DNA from: Paratrimastix pyriformis
Taxonomy: Eukaryota > Preaxostyla > Paratrimastigidae
NCBI GenBank assembly: GCA_027972325.1
Contig: JAPMOS010000001.1
Span: forward strand, 467,001 to 531,000
DNA: 64,000 nt
Direction: 5' to 3'
The notes beneath the pieces were generated by a model that had not been told where the DNA came from, searched no databases, and was given only the letters and a program-made list of their open reading frames with translations. A program made the translations under genes and the position numbers. Positions 11,337 to 20,973 of the stretch are shown piece by piece; positions within the stretch are counted from its first letter, which is position 1; the number at the start of each line of letters is the position of its first letter.

Positions 11337-14329
11337 ATGGAATTTCCCGCGGGTGCGAAAAGCTCGGCCTGTTTTTCGCTTTCCAAACTGAGCGCACCTC
11401 CGCACAGTCCCCCTGTTGAATGGCATGATCCTGACTATGTTCGCCGCCATTTAGCCACAGAGTCGGATCCAGTTCAATGGCTTGTGAACTTCCAGATGAA
11501 CGAGGCAGAGAAAAATATCGGCACCCTGGTTTTTCCCCATTCCTGTTTCTCCGTCTTTCTTCCTTGACACCCTGCACTCCCTTCTCTGGCTCGGCTTTTT
11601 TCATTGTTCGACTCGTTCGACTCGTCCCGCTCGGGACTCTTTGCAGATTTATTGAGGGTCCTGATGAACCGACTTAAAGACCAGATTCATAGCCTCGACA
11701 AACCGACGTCAGTTTGCTTCCGCTGCTTTCCCCTCGAACTCCTGACTTTCCCCAGTGCCGAAGAGCTTTTGAAGCAATGCTTTGTATACTTCACGCACCC
11801 TGGGGTGACCCCTTTAGTTGTACAGCTGATGGAAAAACTTGCGCCCATCTTTCCAGCTGACATCACTCAACACTTTTGCGCCAACCCTGATCTGATCAAG
11901 GTCCGACATCAGCTGCTTCCCCCCGACACAAACCCTGCCTGCCCGCAGCTCCTGCCATCCAAGCTCCAGGGGGCTGTTCTGGAGCTGGATCGACCACTTT
12001 TTCTGCGGTTGGCGATGCCTCTGGTGGCTGAGTACTTCCAGTACATCCAGGAGATGGACTGCGAACGGGACGTCCTCAGCCCCCCCAACCCCCAGTCCTG
12101 GTCTGCCGGGCCCCGGCCTCGGGCTCGCGCCCCTCACCCTCACACGCGTCAGGCGGGCGGGAGTTCCTGCCCTCCATGCGATCGGCGACCTTGTCAACCG
12201 GTCCCGCGTGCTGGTCGGATGGGTTTGGGACTACTGCCGCCAGGTCGGCAGCACCCCCCCCTCCCCCCCCCTCCCCCCCACCCTCTGCTGCAGATTACGG
12301 CCCTTTTTTAACTCGGAACTCTCCTGGACGCAGCTGGCTGCCGACCAAGGCGCTCCTCTTGCGGCGCTGGGATCCCTCCGAAGGCAGCTGCTCCTCTTCA
12401 TGCGCGACCAGGCCGGCCAGGCCGTCCGTGCGCTGCCCAGCCCCCCAGCACTCCTTCCTCTCTCCCTCCCCCTCTCCGCACCCACGGGCCTCCTCTGCGG
12501 GGGGTATGATGGCAGTTCAACGACCCGCTGGAGCGCTTCGCCGGGACCCTCGAGCAGATCGCCCGGGGCGTCACCGATGCCCTGCCCGAGACCTTCCGCA
12601 TCTTCCAGGGCCTCCGTCCGTCGGCCCTGCGCCCGTGACGGGCTGGGGGGATGGTGGGCGCTGTGCCCCACTCACTCATGACTCCGTCCCGGGCATTGAC
12701 ATGTCGCTCAGTCCGCCCCGCGGGGACGGCGGCCGGGCCGGGCCGAGGGGCTGCCGATAAGCACCCGCCAGCCCACAGCAGCGCGCCCAACCCGGTCGGG
12801 GTGGATGCCTTCCTGATGCTGTGCGACCCGGCCCTCCAGGGGCCCCTCATGCTGGCCCTCACCCAGACCCTCGCCGCCCAAAAGGTCAGCCCCAGCCCAG
12901 CCCAGGTGCGCTCCCACCCCCAGCAAGAAGGGTTCGCTTCGATCGTGGATTTCCCCGCAAACACATGGTGGGCTGTCCCTCCCCCACGCACGCACACGCA
13001 CACAAAACGCCGCGTGGGGACAGAGCACGCGGCCGAGGAGGTCGTCCGGTCGGGGCTGCCCCGGTTCCAGATGCCCAAGGCGCCCCTGGGCGCGTTCCTC
13101 CCCGCCCTCGCTGAGGCCCACTCCGTCCTCTGGCGGGCCGGGACGGCTAAGGTGGCCGACGCGATGCAGCACGACCTGGCCGAGCAGGTCCGCCGCCACT
13201 CTCCCTGCCCTCTCCTGGCCGACAGGCGTTGCCGGCACGCTGGATCATGCTGCCATTCCGTGCCCGGGCACACACCCCGGCAGCTGGTGCTGGTCTACAC
13301 CCTGGAGCGGGTCCGGTCGCTGTCCATGTTCAACTCGAAAGTCCTCGACCTGGCGGTGCGCCTCGCCCCCTCGCGGCCCTGGTTTTTGCACAGCCTCAAC
13401 TCGGCCCTCGAGGGGCGGCAGGTCTCCAACCCTCATCGCCCACTTCCCTGTCTCTACCTCCCCGGCATTACTCACCCCATCCCACACCACCCCTTCTTCC
13501 TTCTCGCTGTCTCCACCTCCCCGGCTGCTTTATCCGCCACCTTCCATCCCATCACCTTTTCCCTCCTCACGGGTGGTCGCTGTCACCCCGGGAGCAGGCG
13601 CCGGGGCCCATGGTGAGTCTCCTGCTGGAGCATCTCTTCGCGCCCCTCGCCCGCGCGGATGCTCCGTGCTTCCACCAAACCGTCCGGTCCGCCGGGTCGG
13701 GTCGCCATCTCTTCACGTGGCTCTCTCTCTCCCCGCAGATTCCTGTGCGCCACCGCTCGCCGATTGCCCCAGCAGCACCCCATGCCGCACCTGGTCGAAC
13801 TGGCTGCCAATGGCGGCCCGCTCCCCTTCGCACACACCGTCCGTCCTTCGCGTCTCCCCTCCCTCAATGTCATTCGCTGCTCTCGTTCAGCCCAGCTACA
13901 CTGGAGTGCCTTTCCGGCCCAACCTCGAGTCGTGCGCCCGGATGTCCACGCCGCAGGCCTGCCCCACAGCCCGCAACTCCATCTCTTTGACGGCCTTGCT
14001 AGATGCGGGAGGCCTTCATGCACGCCCTAGATGCGGCCCATCTGGCCTACTCGCCTGCAGCCCTCGATCGGATCTTTGCCCCCTCTGGCGGCCCACCCCC
14101 ACTGGCGACTGTCTCCGGGCCGGCGCCGGTTGCTGCCTCTGGGCCAGCTCATGGGGCCACGGCGACCTCCGCCAGGCACAGCGCCCCATCGGCCAGCAAC
14201 GGAGAGAGCGAAATCGCGCTGCCGCGTTTCTCGCGCCGGTCCGAAGAAGAGGACACCTGGGCCGATGGGCGCGGCTATCCCCACAAGCCGCACCAGCCGC
14301 ACCAGTGGGGGGAACGGCCACGAGGATGA
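11337..14329 (+). CDS. NELF-B (COBRA1)-like negative elongation factor subunit
   Basis: NELF-B is a helical-repeat subunit of the complex that holds RNA polymerase II in promoter-proximal pause. The frame pieces follow human NELF-B in order: YVRRHLATESDPVQWLVNFQ with KETLTNCTEPLKAIEQFQ; DLLRVLMNRLKDQI; EELLKQCFVYFTHPGVTPLV with LLEKSFSLVKMPSLQPVV; FNDPLERFAGTLEQIA; and FLMLCDPALQGPLMLAL with SMILCDPFAINTLAL. An intron from 11708 to about 11756 joins KPT to AEELL in phase; many later introns are C-rich and I did not fix every junction. The C-terminus (REAFMHALDAAHLAYSP onward) is followed by a low-complexity tail with several basic and acidic clusters, ending at 14329. The start at 11337 is the only ATG in frame. 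Family call rests on residue patterns read by eye, hence moderate confidence. Confidence 0.6.
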
Positions 14330-14394
14330 GATTCTCGAACAAAATATCGCTGCGCACGATGAAAAGAAGAGGGGAGGGGAGAGGACGGGCACCA

Positions 14395-15108
14395 TTAGCC
14401 ACAGCAGGTCTCTGCCAACGGAGATGAAGGAGGGGAGGCGATGGTCGGGGCGGCTTGAAGTGTGATTGGGATCGTGTCACCGTCACTCAATGGGGCATGT
14501 TGAGCTTGTTGAGAATGACACAGGATCTGGGTCACGAGTGCGTTGATCGCCAAATCTGAGCGCTGTGTCAAAACCGAACGCGATGGATCGGGTTCAGACC
14601 AAACCCTGTGCCGGTCTTGGATGAAGTGGCGAAACACCCAATAAACTCGGCGTCTGTAGTCCATTTCGACTTTTCGGGGACGAGGTCACATTTGTTGGCA
14701 CAAAGAACAAAAGGGATGTTCGATCCATCAGGAAACCCGATTTTGTCGTTGATATCTTCCCTCCATCCCAGGGCGCCATCGTGTGTCGTTTTGTTGGTGA
14801 GATCAAACACCACAACTGCGCCAACCGCGAACCGATAATAGGCTGAAGTCAGCGCGTCTGGGGTATCCCCACCACCAATGTCCCTATCGAGCAGAGGAGC
14901 GATATCATACACGAATCATCAAGAATGATGAAGACCAAAGTTGGAGTTGAATCGTGTTATCGCGATCCCATTCTATTACTTTTACGGAATATTCGGCACC
15001 AATCGTGAGTCGGGGGCGCACAGATTGCGCTCCAAAGAGGTATCTTTGAATTAAAGAAGTCTTGCCGACTCCCCGATCTCCAACAACGAGGATTTTATAA
15101 AGGTGAAC
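14395..15108 (-). CDS. Rab32/38-like small GTPase (5' end unresolved)
   Basis: Rab family GTPase, likely on endosomes or lysosome-related organelles. Exons (minus) 15108-14936, 14883-14600 and 14555-14395 join in phase. P-loop GDRGVGKTS and switch I Thr (LTIGAEYSVKVIEWD) are present, with the Rab32-style KVIxWD and LQLWDI context. G4 is NKCDL, G5 is ATSSKTG, and the C-terminus ends ETCCG, a double-Cys geranylgeranylation signal. Switch II is abnormal: the DIAGQE of Rab32 reads DIGGGD, so the catalytic Gln is Gly. The exon opening GTKKVHLYKILVV has no in-frame ATG behind it; an initiator exon must lie upstream, beyond an acceptor-like AAG at about 15109, and I could not find it with confidence. 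It faces the NELF-B-like gene tail to tail, 65 bp apart. Confidence 0.8.
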
Positions 15109-15628
15109 CTTTTTCGTACCGAGAAAAAAGGCGAAGGAGAAATTCGAGCTTTTTGGGGGCCCCGGCGGATGCCAGTTTCAGGGGGTTGAACACCAGGGGG
15201 TAATATACGTTATCACGGGGGTGGTCACGGGTTCAAAAAGCGGCCGAGAAGTTTGAAACACACCGTACCCAGTAGTTCTCCCGCCCGGGGCTTCCGGGCC
15301 TTTTTCTGACCCCAGGAGTCACCTAGGCTTGGGGGCTCGTAGTGGCGTTTTGCCTTTTGGTGCAACGCGGGGTCACCGTGGGGGCCCGACGATGGGTGCC
15401 ATATCCGGTGCAGCCTCGGCTATAGGGCTGTACCCAAACGCCCCGCGGTGCGGGCGATACCTCTTCCAAAAAGAAACCCGCTGAAGGGTCGAAAAAGGGT
15501 CTGACGAGTGGCGAAGTACACTAAATAGGCAGAATGATCAACTGATGTCAAAATCCGATGCAGGCATCAAATCGCAATTCTCTATTCGCCAACACCATAC
15601 TCACATACCCCTCACAGAAAAGCAGCAT
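15109..15628. other. Non-coding stretch upstream of the Rab gene
   Basis: About 520 bp with no supported coding sequence on either strand and many short homopolymer runs (GGGGG, CCCCC, AAAAA). It should hold the Rab promoter and its first exon. It contains one copy of a promoter-like module described separately. No tRNA-like fold was convincing. Confidence 0.5.
15190..15232 (-). promoter_or_regulatory. Promoter-like module, copy A
   Basis: On the minus strand this reads CCCGTGACCACCCCCGTG, a two-base variable step, AACGTATATTACCCCCTGG. It matches copy B at 16061-16101 at all but a few positions and lies about 80 bp before the first recognised Rab exon, in the same orientation relative to its gene as copy B. 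Confidence 0.6.
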
Positions 15629-16059
15629 TCAAACTGCTTCCTCGCCCGTGCGGCGCCCGAATTTACCGCCATCCGGGAAAAGTGCGAGAAAACGATCCAG
15701 CTTGGTGAAACAGACTGAAACGTGAAAGTGGATCCCATTTTTTTTTCCGAGATTCGGTAACGGGCTGATCGTCAAAGTGGGCGAGATGATCCATGAGGCT
15801 ACTTGGCACCAGATCAGCGGTTTTAACCCAAATTTCATTGATAAGTTGTTTTAAAAGAGCCTTGCGAAGGGTGGAATCGATGTCAGAAGGTTGGTTGTCA
15901 ACTCGATGAGCGCACAGCATTCTTGATGCTCCCCAGAGAGAACGGCTCGGGCGAATCGCCCAATTCCGCACCATCGGAAGAAGGGCATCCCATCTTGATT
16001 TTTGGTGGTTGTAGTGGTGAGCTTCGGTGGCAGTGGCAAAGTCAGCCGCAAAAACGACT
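15629..16059 (-). CDS. Small unknown protein (model tentative)
   Basis: Minus-strand reading shows two protein-like pieces, NQPSDIDSTLRKALLKQLIN...MDHLAHFDDQPV and, in another frame downstream, GIHFHVSVCFTKLDRFLALF...GRRTGEEAV ending at 15629. They need at least one splice or frame change that I could not define. Residue composition and the absence of low complexity suggest a real gene of roughly 110-130 codons, but no family was recognised. It would be divergent from the gene starting at 16130. Confidence 0.3.
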
Positions 16060-16060
16060 C

Positions 16061-16108
16061 GTGACCACCCCCGTGTCAACGTATATAACCCCCTGGTTGA
16101 ACACCCTA
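16061..16108 (+). promoter_or_regulatory. Promoter-like module, copy B
   Basis: Reads CTCGTGACCACCCCCGTG, two variable bases, AACGTATATAACCCCCTGG, then TTGAACACCC. The TATATAA element lies about 45 bp before the ATG at 16130, the expected place for a core promoter. It is a near copy of the module at 15190-15232 on the other strand. Confidence 0.6.
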
Positions 16109-16129
16109 AGAGCACGCTCGATCGAATCG

Positions 16130-17327
16130 ATGGATGCGATAATCCAGCAATTAAACGCTTTTTCAAATCTTGTTCTGCAACTACACAGCCAAGTTATTGG
16201 GTTCTCGACCAAATTCCCGCCGAAAGAAGATCCTCCGCCCAACTTTGAGATCATCCTCGGGGCGTTCACAGCCATTCGCGAGTGTATTCTTTGTGAAAAC
16301 GGACCAAAGCTCGAAAGCCAGCTAATCGAGGGAACCCGCTTCCTTCGACATGTCCTCTCACTCACATCCTCTGCCGCCTGGGGCGCCCTGAACCTTGGAT
16401 GGGCTTGCGTCAGGATGGCCTCCGAAGAGCTCCGCAAACATCAGACGTGGGGAAGGCCTGTAGGTTCCCTTGTCCAGTGCCCATAGTCATTTTCTTTCCG
16501 CAGGATGACTGTTGTCAAGACAGAAACCGCCTTGCTATCGCAATTGAGGGTGCTGGAATTTGTAAGTACATCATGCAGGAATGCCAGAGTTTTGTGGGTC
16601 GTCTCCTGACCAATCAACCAACAGTAAGCGGCGTACAGGGGTCTTCTCGACACGTGATCCCCCTCGGCCGGGCGCGCTCTACCCGAGTTGAAGGGAACAT
16701 AGCCACCCTCCACGTTTCCGCAGCAGAAGACGGTGCGTACTTGCTGCTATTTTCCTCAACACTCTTGCATTATCACCACCATGTAGAAGACTGGAGGACA
16801 GTCCTCCGCCGTGAAACCCACGATGTTGCTATCGCGCAATTCTCCGCGGTTCGCGAATTTCTCAAGGAGGTCTGCGACAGCCAACCGACACACCGGGGTC
16901 CATGGTTCCTTTTAGATGGAGAATATCAGGCGGTTCGTTTTTATGGACTGACGACACGTCATTTTTTCGCCGGCACAGTGATTATACCCTGGTCAAGGAT
17001 GGCGCTTTTCAGGCTGAGTGATATTTTGATCTTCTGGTCGAACTTCGCTTTTTCTTCAACCGAGTTTTGATCGATGTGTGTATAACATGTAGCACACTTC
17101 TTGTCAATGCATGTGCAGTTCTTCGGTGGAGGGGGCGTCCAAAACCCCAGGTTCAGCTCGATCCTTCCGACGGACAGTTTGGGTCGGCCGTGTCCGACTT
17201 CCTCTCAAAACTCCAGTACTTCAAACTCGTGATTATCGCTTGGAATCTCTTTATGTTGTTTTGTATGGTCGTGTCTGTCCGGCTGCCTGTTCATGCTTTC
17301 ATTCTCCCCCCCAGCTTTTTCAGTTAG
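16130..17327 (+). CDS. Unknown protein with C-terminal hydrophobic segment
   Basis: Function not recognised. Exon 1 (16130-16459, 110 codons) begins MDAIIQQLNAFSNLVLQL and is alpha-helical in character. It joins in phase to an exon at 16504 (DDCCQDRNRLAIAIEGAGICKYI...). A further piece, EDWRTVLRRETHDVAIAQF, joins across the intron ending at about 16784. Downstream, FDLLVELRFFFNRVLI and a hydrophobic LVIIAWNLFMLFCMVVSV segment suggest a membrane anchor near the C-terminus, but the last two junctions are ambiguous, so the end at 17327 is provisional. It lies only 13 bp from the stop of the convergent minus-strand gene. A promoter-like module sits just upstream. Confidence 0.5.
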
Positions 17328-17340
17328 GCCGCCGGTTCTT

Positions 17341-20300
17341 CTATTTCTTCTCGATTCCTTTGTCGAAAACGAAAAAAAACGCCGTCTCTCTCAGTCGTTG
17401 TCCCAGCCTCTTGACCAGAACGGTTGTCAAGTCCCACATCTCGGCTGCAGCCGGGGCTCCTTCAGGCAGATCCCGCGTCATGGATCCCAAAAGGTCCAAA
17501 TACTCGAGCAATCCAAATGCGCCTGTCGCAAAAAACGACTCGGCCGACGGAACGGCTGCCCCCTGGGGCGGCAGAAGTGACCTGTCGAGACGGCAGCACC
17601 AGCAGTCGGCACCCTTCGGAGTGGGAGTGGGAGGGACGCCGGCTGGTCTGCGGATGTGGTTTTCCATGAGGGCGGGTAGGGATTGCGCCAAGTTGCGAAA
17701 CTGTTGCAGATTTCGATCGTGTCGATCTCGGGGAGCCCGCGGTACGGCCGGTTGCTGCTGCTGCTGCTGTTGTTGTTGTTGCTGATGTTGTTGCTGTTGT
17801 TGTTGTTGCTGCTGCTGTTCTTGTTGTTGTTGTTGTTGTTGTTGTTGTTGCTGCTGCTGCTGCACAAGGAGCTTGGCACACTGTTGGGCGCGCCATTCCT
17901 GTGTCGACTGGAACCCGGGTGAAGCTGGGGGCTGCTGTTCGAGGGCTGGGGTGCCTCGGGTCTGGCTCTGGCTTTGGGTCGGCTGCCCTCCTTCGTTGGC
18001 GGCGGCCAGGGTGGCCGCGAGTCGCTTGAGGAGCCGCAGGTGGCGCTGCATGATGGGCAGGTGCTGCTCTTGGCTCTTCACCAGCTGGGGCTGGGCACGC
18101 AGGAGGCCGTCGAACAGAAGGAGTGCCGTTCCCACGAGGGGTTCCAGGGGCCACGGCCCACCCGCAGCAGCTCCGCCGGGCGACATGGGAAGGGCCCTGG
18201 AGAGGGCCCGGATCAGGGCCAGGCAGGCGTGGCACTGGAAGAAGAGCTGGTGAAGCCGGAGGGCCTCGAGGGAGACGTCGTGTGCCGACGAGGGAGCGGC
18301 CTCGAGGGCCTCCGTCGCCTCCTCCTATGGAGGGCGGGTGTGGAGGGCGAGAGGATGCGACTGGTCAGCGGGAAAAAACCCTTCGAGTTTGCCAGCCGGG
18401 AGATGCGGGACGGCGACCGTGCGACCGACCTTGAGCAGCGCGCTGCAGTGGGCGGCCAGAAGCCCGGCCATGGCAGGGGCGTCGGGCCTGGGGCCGCAGA
18501 GCCGAGCCGCCACCCGGATGCAGCCCACGAAGATGGCCAGCGATGCACAGCCGAACTGGTGCTCCTCCACCCGCTTCCTGCTGGGCGGTGGGGCCGGGGT
18601 GAGGCCCACTGCCGGAGGAGGAGGATGGGCAACGGGTGGCGGCGCTGCGGCGACTGGGCCATCTGGCGGCAGTTGAACAGAGGCAGCTGGCGGTTGAGCA
18701 GAAGAGGCAGCGGCGATTGGTGGAGATGGAGGGGCAACATGCAGGTGCAGGGGGCTGGCTGCTGTGGCCGGGGTGGGAGCCACGGATCCCGAAGGTCGGT
18801 CCGGGTCCGGAACTTCATCTACTTCGGGAACCTCCCTTTCCTCGACAGGCGTCCGCTCAGGGGGCGGCGAGGCGAGTGGGGGCAGGTTCGGGGTGGGCGT
18901 CGGGGCCGAGGAGTCAAGTTTCCCGGGAGTGTGGGCGGGGGACGCGGCCGGTTCGTCAGTCGGTCGGCCCTCGTCCTCGGTGGCCATGGGCGCGGAAGTC
19001 CCCTCGGGGCGGACGTTGTCGTCATCATCCATGGTGCCGGTCATGGGGGCTTGCGGACTGACGGCGGGGGCACTGGCGGCGGGGGCACTGGTGGCGTGGG
19101 CACTGGTGGCAGGGGCTGGGGCAGCGGTGTTGCCCTGCTCCTTCTTCTGGCGGCGGCGCGAGGCCCGAGAGCGCTTCCGCTTCGAGTCGGGGCTCCCTCC
19201 GGCCGACTCGTCCCGACCTCGACCCCGCCCGCGCCCTTGGCCCCTGCCCCGGGACCCTCCGCCTCTGCGAGGAGGGCCTGTCTGCTGCTGCCCGGAAGCC
19301 TCGCCATCCTCCGTGAATCCCATGGCCGCCGAAGGTGGCGGAGGCCGCGGCACGTGCAATCGGGCCGGCTGGCGGTAAGCCCAGCCGGGCGCGGCACAGG
19401 AGCCGGCCGGGTCGCCTAAGGAGGGACTCCGGACGAGGCCCCGACGGATCAGGGCCGGCAGGGCGTGGCGCAAGAGGTGCCCCATGGCCGTCCGGGTGAC
19501 GCCCCTGGCGAGCCACTGGCCAATGGCGCCCACAATAAAGCACTGCAGCGACGGCGGCGGGTCCAGCGGCCGATCGGTCGCCACGCTGCCGCTGCGGCCG
19601 AACTGTGCGCCTGGGGATGAGAGGCAGCGGCGACGGGTGATGCGCCGGACCTTGTCGAGATACTCCTGGCAGAGGGCAGCCGTCGGGGAGAGCATGACCG
19701 CTAAGGCCAGGCGCCCCCAGACCAAGGCGGCCCGGCGGGACGGGCCAGCCTCCCCGATGGCGGGCCACGGGAGGGCCAGATCGGGCTCGGCCAGTCGCAG
19801 GAGGGCATGCGCTCGGACACGCAGGGCAAACCCTGTGAGGGAAGGCCGTGGGGAGTGGCGCCATGAGACGGTGAGCCGACGCAGATGGGGTTGCGATTGC
19901 CCACGGACCGCCACTCCTCTGAACGGCATCCTTGAGTGCCCTCAGGCCGATGGAGGCGCCATCAGTACCGGTGGAGGATCCACCATCTTCCGGACGGCCC
20001 AGCGTCCCAGCGAGCCGCTCCAGAAGGCGTTCCGCTTGGTCGGCGAGAGGCACCCACCGGGCACCATCCCGATCGGGGGCTTCCTCATAAGGCCGGGTGG
20101 CCACCCAGACCAAGGGGAACGCCACGTCCCACAGCGCCCCGCTTGGCGGCGAGCAGTCGGACCCACCAAGGACCCGCTCGACGGCATGGAGCAGGAATTC
20201 GATGGCTGGCAAATCGGCGGGCGGTGCCGGAAGGGTCACCGCCTGGAGGGCAGGGGCCAGGCAGTGGGCGAGGAGCGTGCTTGCGAGGGACTGACTGACG

Positions 20301-20805
20301 GTGGCCGTTTGCGGAAGAGGGAATAGACCCGCGTCGTTCTCCCCGGAAGCCTGGTCCTGACGGAGCTGGAAAGAGATGATGCGCCCCGAGCGGGGGAGAG
20401 GCGGCAGACCGTCGCCGAGAGAAACTGCAAGAAGTTATGCCGCTTTCGCGCCTTGGCAGCGGGATCTTGGTCATCCAACTCAGAAACGCATCGTTTAATT
20501 TGAGCCGCGAACACTTGGGCAAGTAACGGGGCATCCAGCGGGAAGGAAGGATCAGCGTTTGCAAGTACATCAAGGTGAAAAGATCGAATGAGCCGGCTGA
20601 AAAGAGCATGGGTCCCTGTTTGCGCGGTCACCCTGGCCATGATTTCAGTGAAGAACTCTCTGGGGTACAATAGGGCAAAGTCATGGAGCCGAATCAACAG
20701 AGGATCCCCATTCGAGGCAAAAGAAGAGGAATGGAGACGATTGAGGGCAGTTGTGACGCCGAGGAGCTCTTGTTGAAAGGCTGGATCTGGGGTGGACTGC
20801 TCCAA
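17341..20805 (-). CDS. Large protein with helical N-terminus, Pro/Ala-rich middle and poly-Gln C-terminal part
   Basis: Not assigned to a family. Starts MEQSTPDPAFQQELLG at 20805. The first exon ends at about 20417 (LQFLSAT, donor GTCTGC). A second begins LRQDQASGENDAGLFPLPQ and runs through QSLASTLLAHCLAPALQAV to RALKDAVQRSG, which looks like a helical-repeat (HEAT-like) scaffold. Further pieces include ALVWGRLALAVMLSPTAALCQEYLDKV and CFIVGAIGQWLARGVTRTAM. Then comes a long basic RG-rich and Pro/Ala-rich region (about 19400-18560), and a final exon from about 18327 with HQLFFQCHACLALIRALSRAL, a poly-Gln tract and the stop at 17341. The combination of helical scaffold, RG-rich linker and poly-Gln suggests a nuclear or RNA-related scaffold; this is inference from composition only. 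Internal junctions between 19900 and 18330 are not fixed. Confidence 0.55.
17752..17863 (-). repeat. Poly-glutamine coding repeat (CAG/CAA)
   Basis: About 37 codons of mixed CAG and CAA on the minus strand, interrupted by single Glu and His codons. The mixed codons suggest selection for the amino acid rather than a pure CAG expansion, unlike the tracts in the VPS13 gene. Confidence 0.9.
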
Positions 20806-20973
20806 GATCGATGAAATTTCACAAGGACCGAGCCACGTGAGCCCCGGTAAACCAGGGACATCCGAACAATTTCGTTTGCCTTTCTTGTTGAGGTCGCTTT
20901 TTTTGTTTTTTTTCTGCTTTCAAGTGTCTTCACTTTCTCCACAGTTTATTATTCATATATATAGGCGCATCTC
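20806..20973. promoter_or_regulatory. 168-bp divergent promoter region
   Basis: Separates the starts of the Gln/Pro-rich gene (minus) and the eIF4E-like gene (plus). A TATATATA element at about 20956-20963 lies just before the eIF4E-like ATG at 20974, close for a core TATA box. Confidence 0.45.

Noticed and set aside
15215-15250. Possible tRNA (GGTTCAAAA, T-loop-like)
   Set aside because: No acceptor stem, D arm or anticodon arm could be paired around it.
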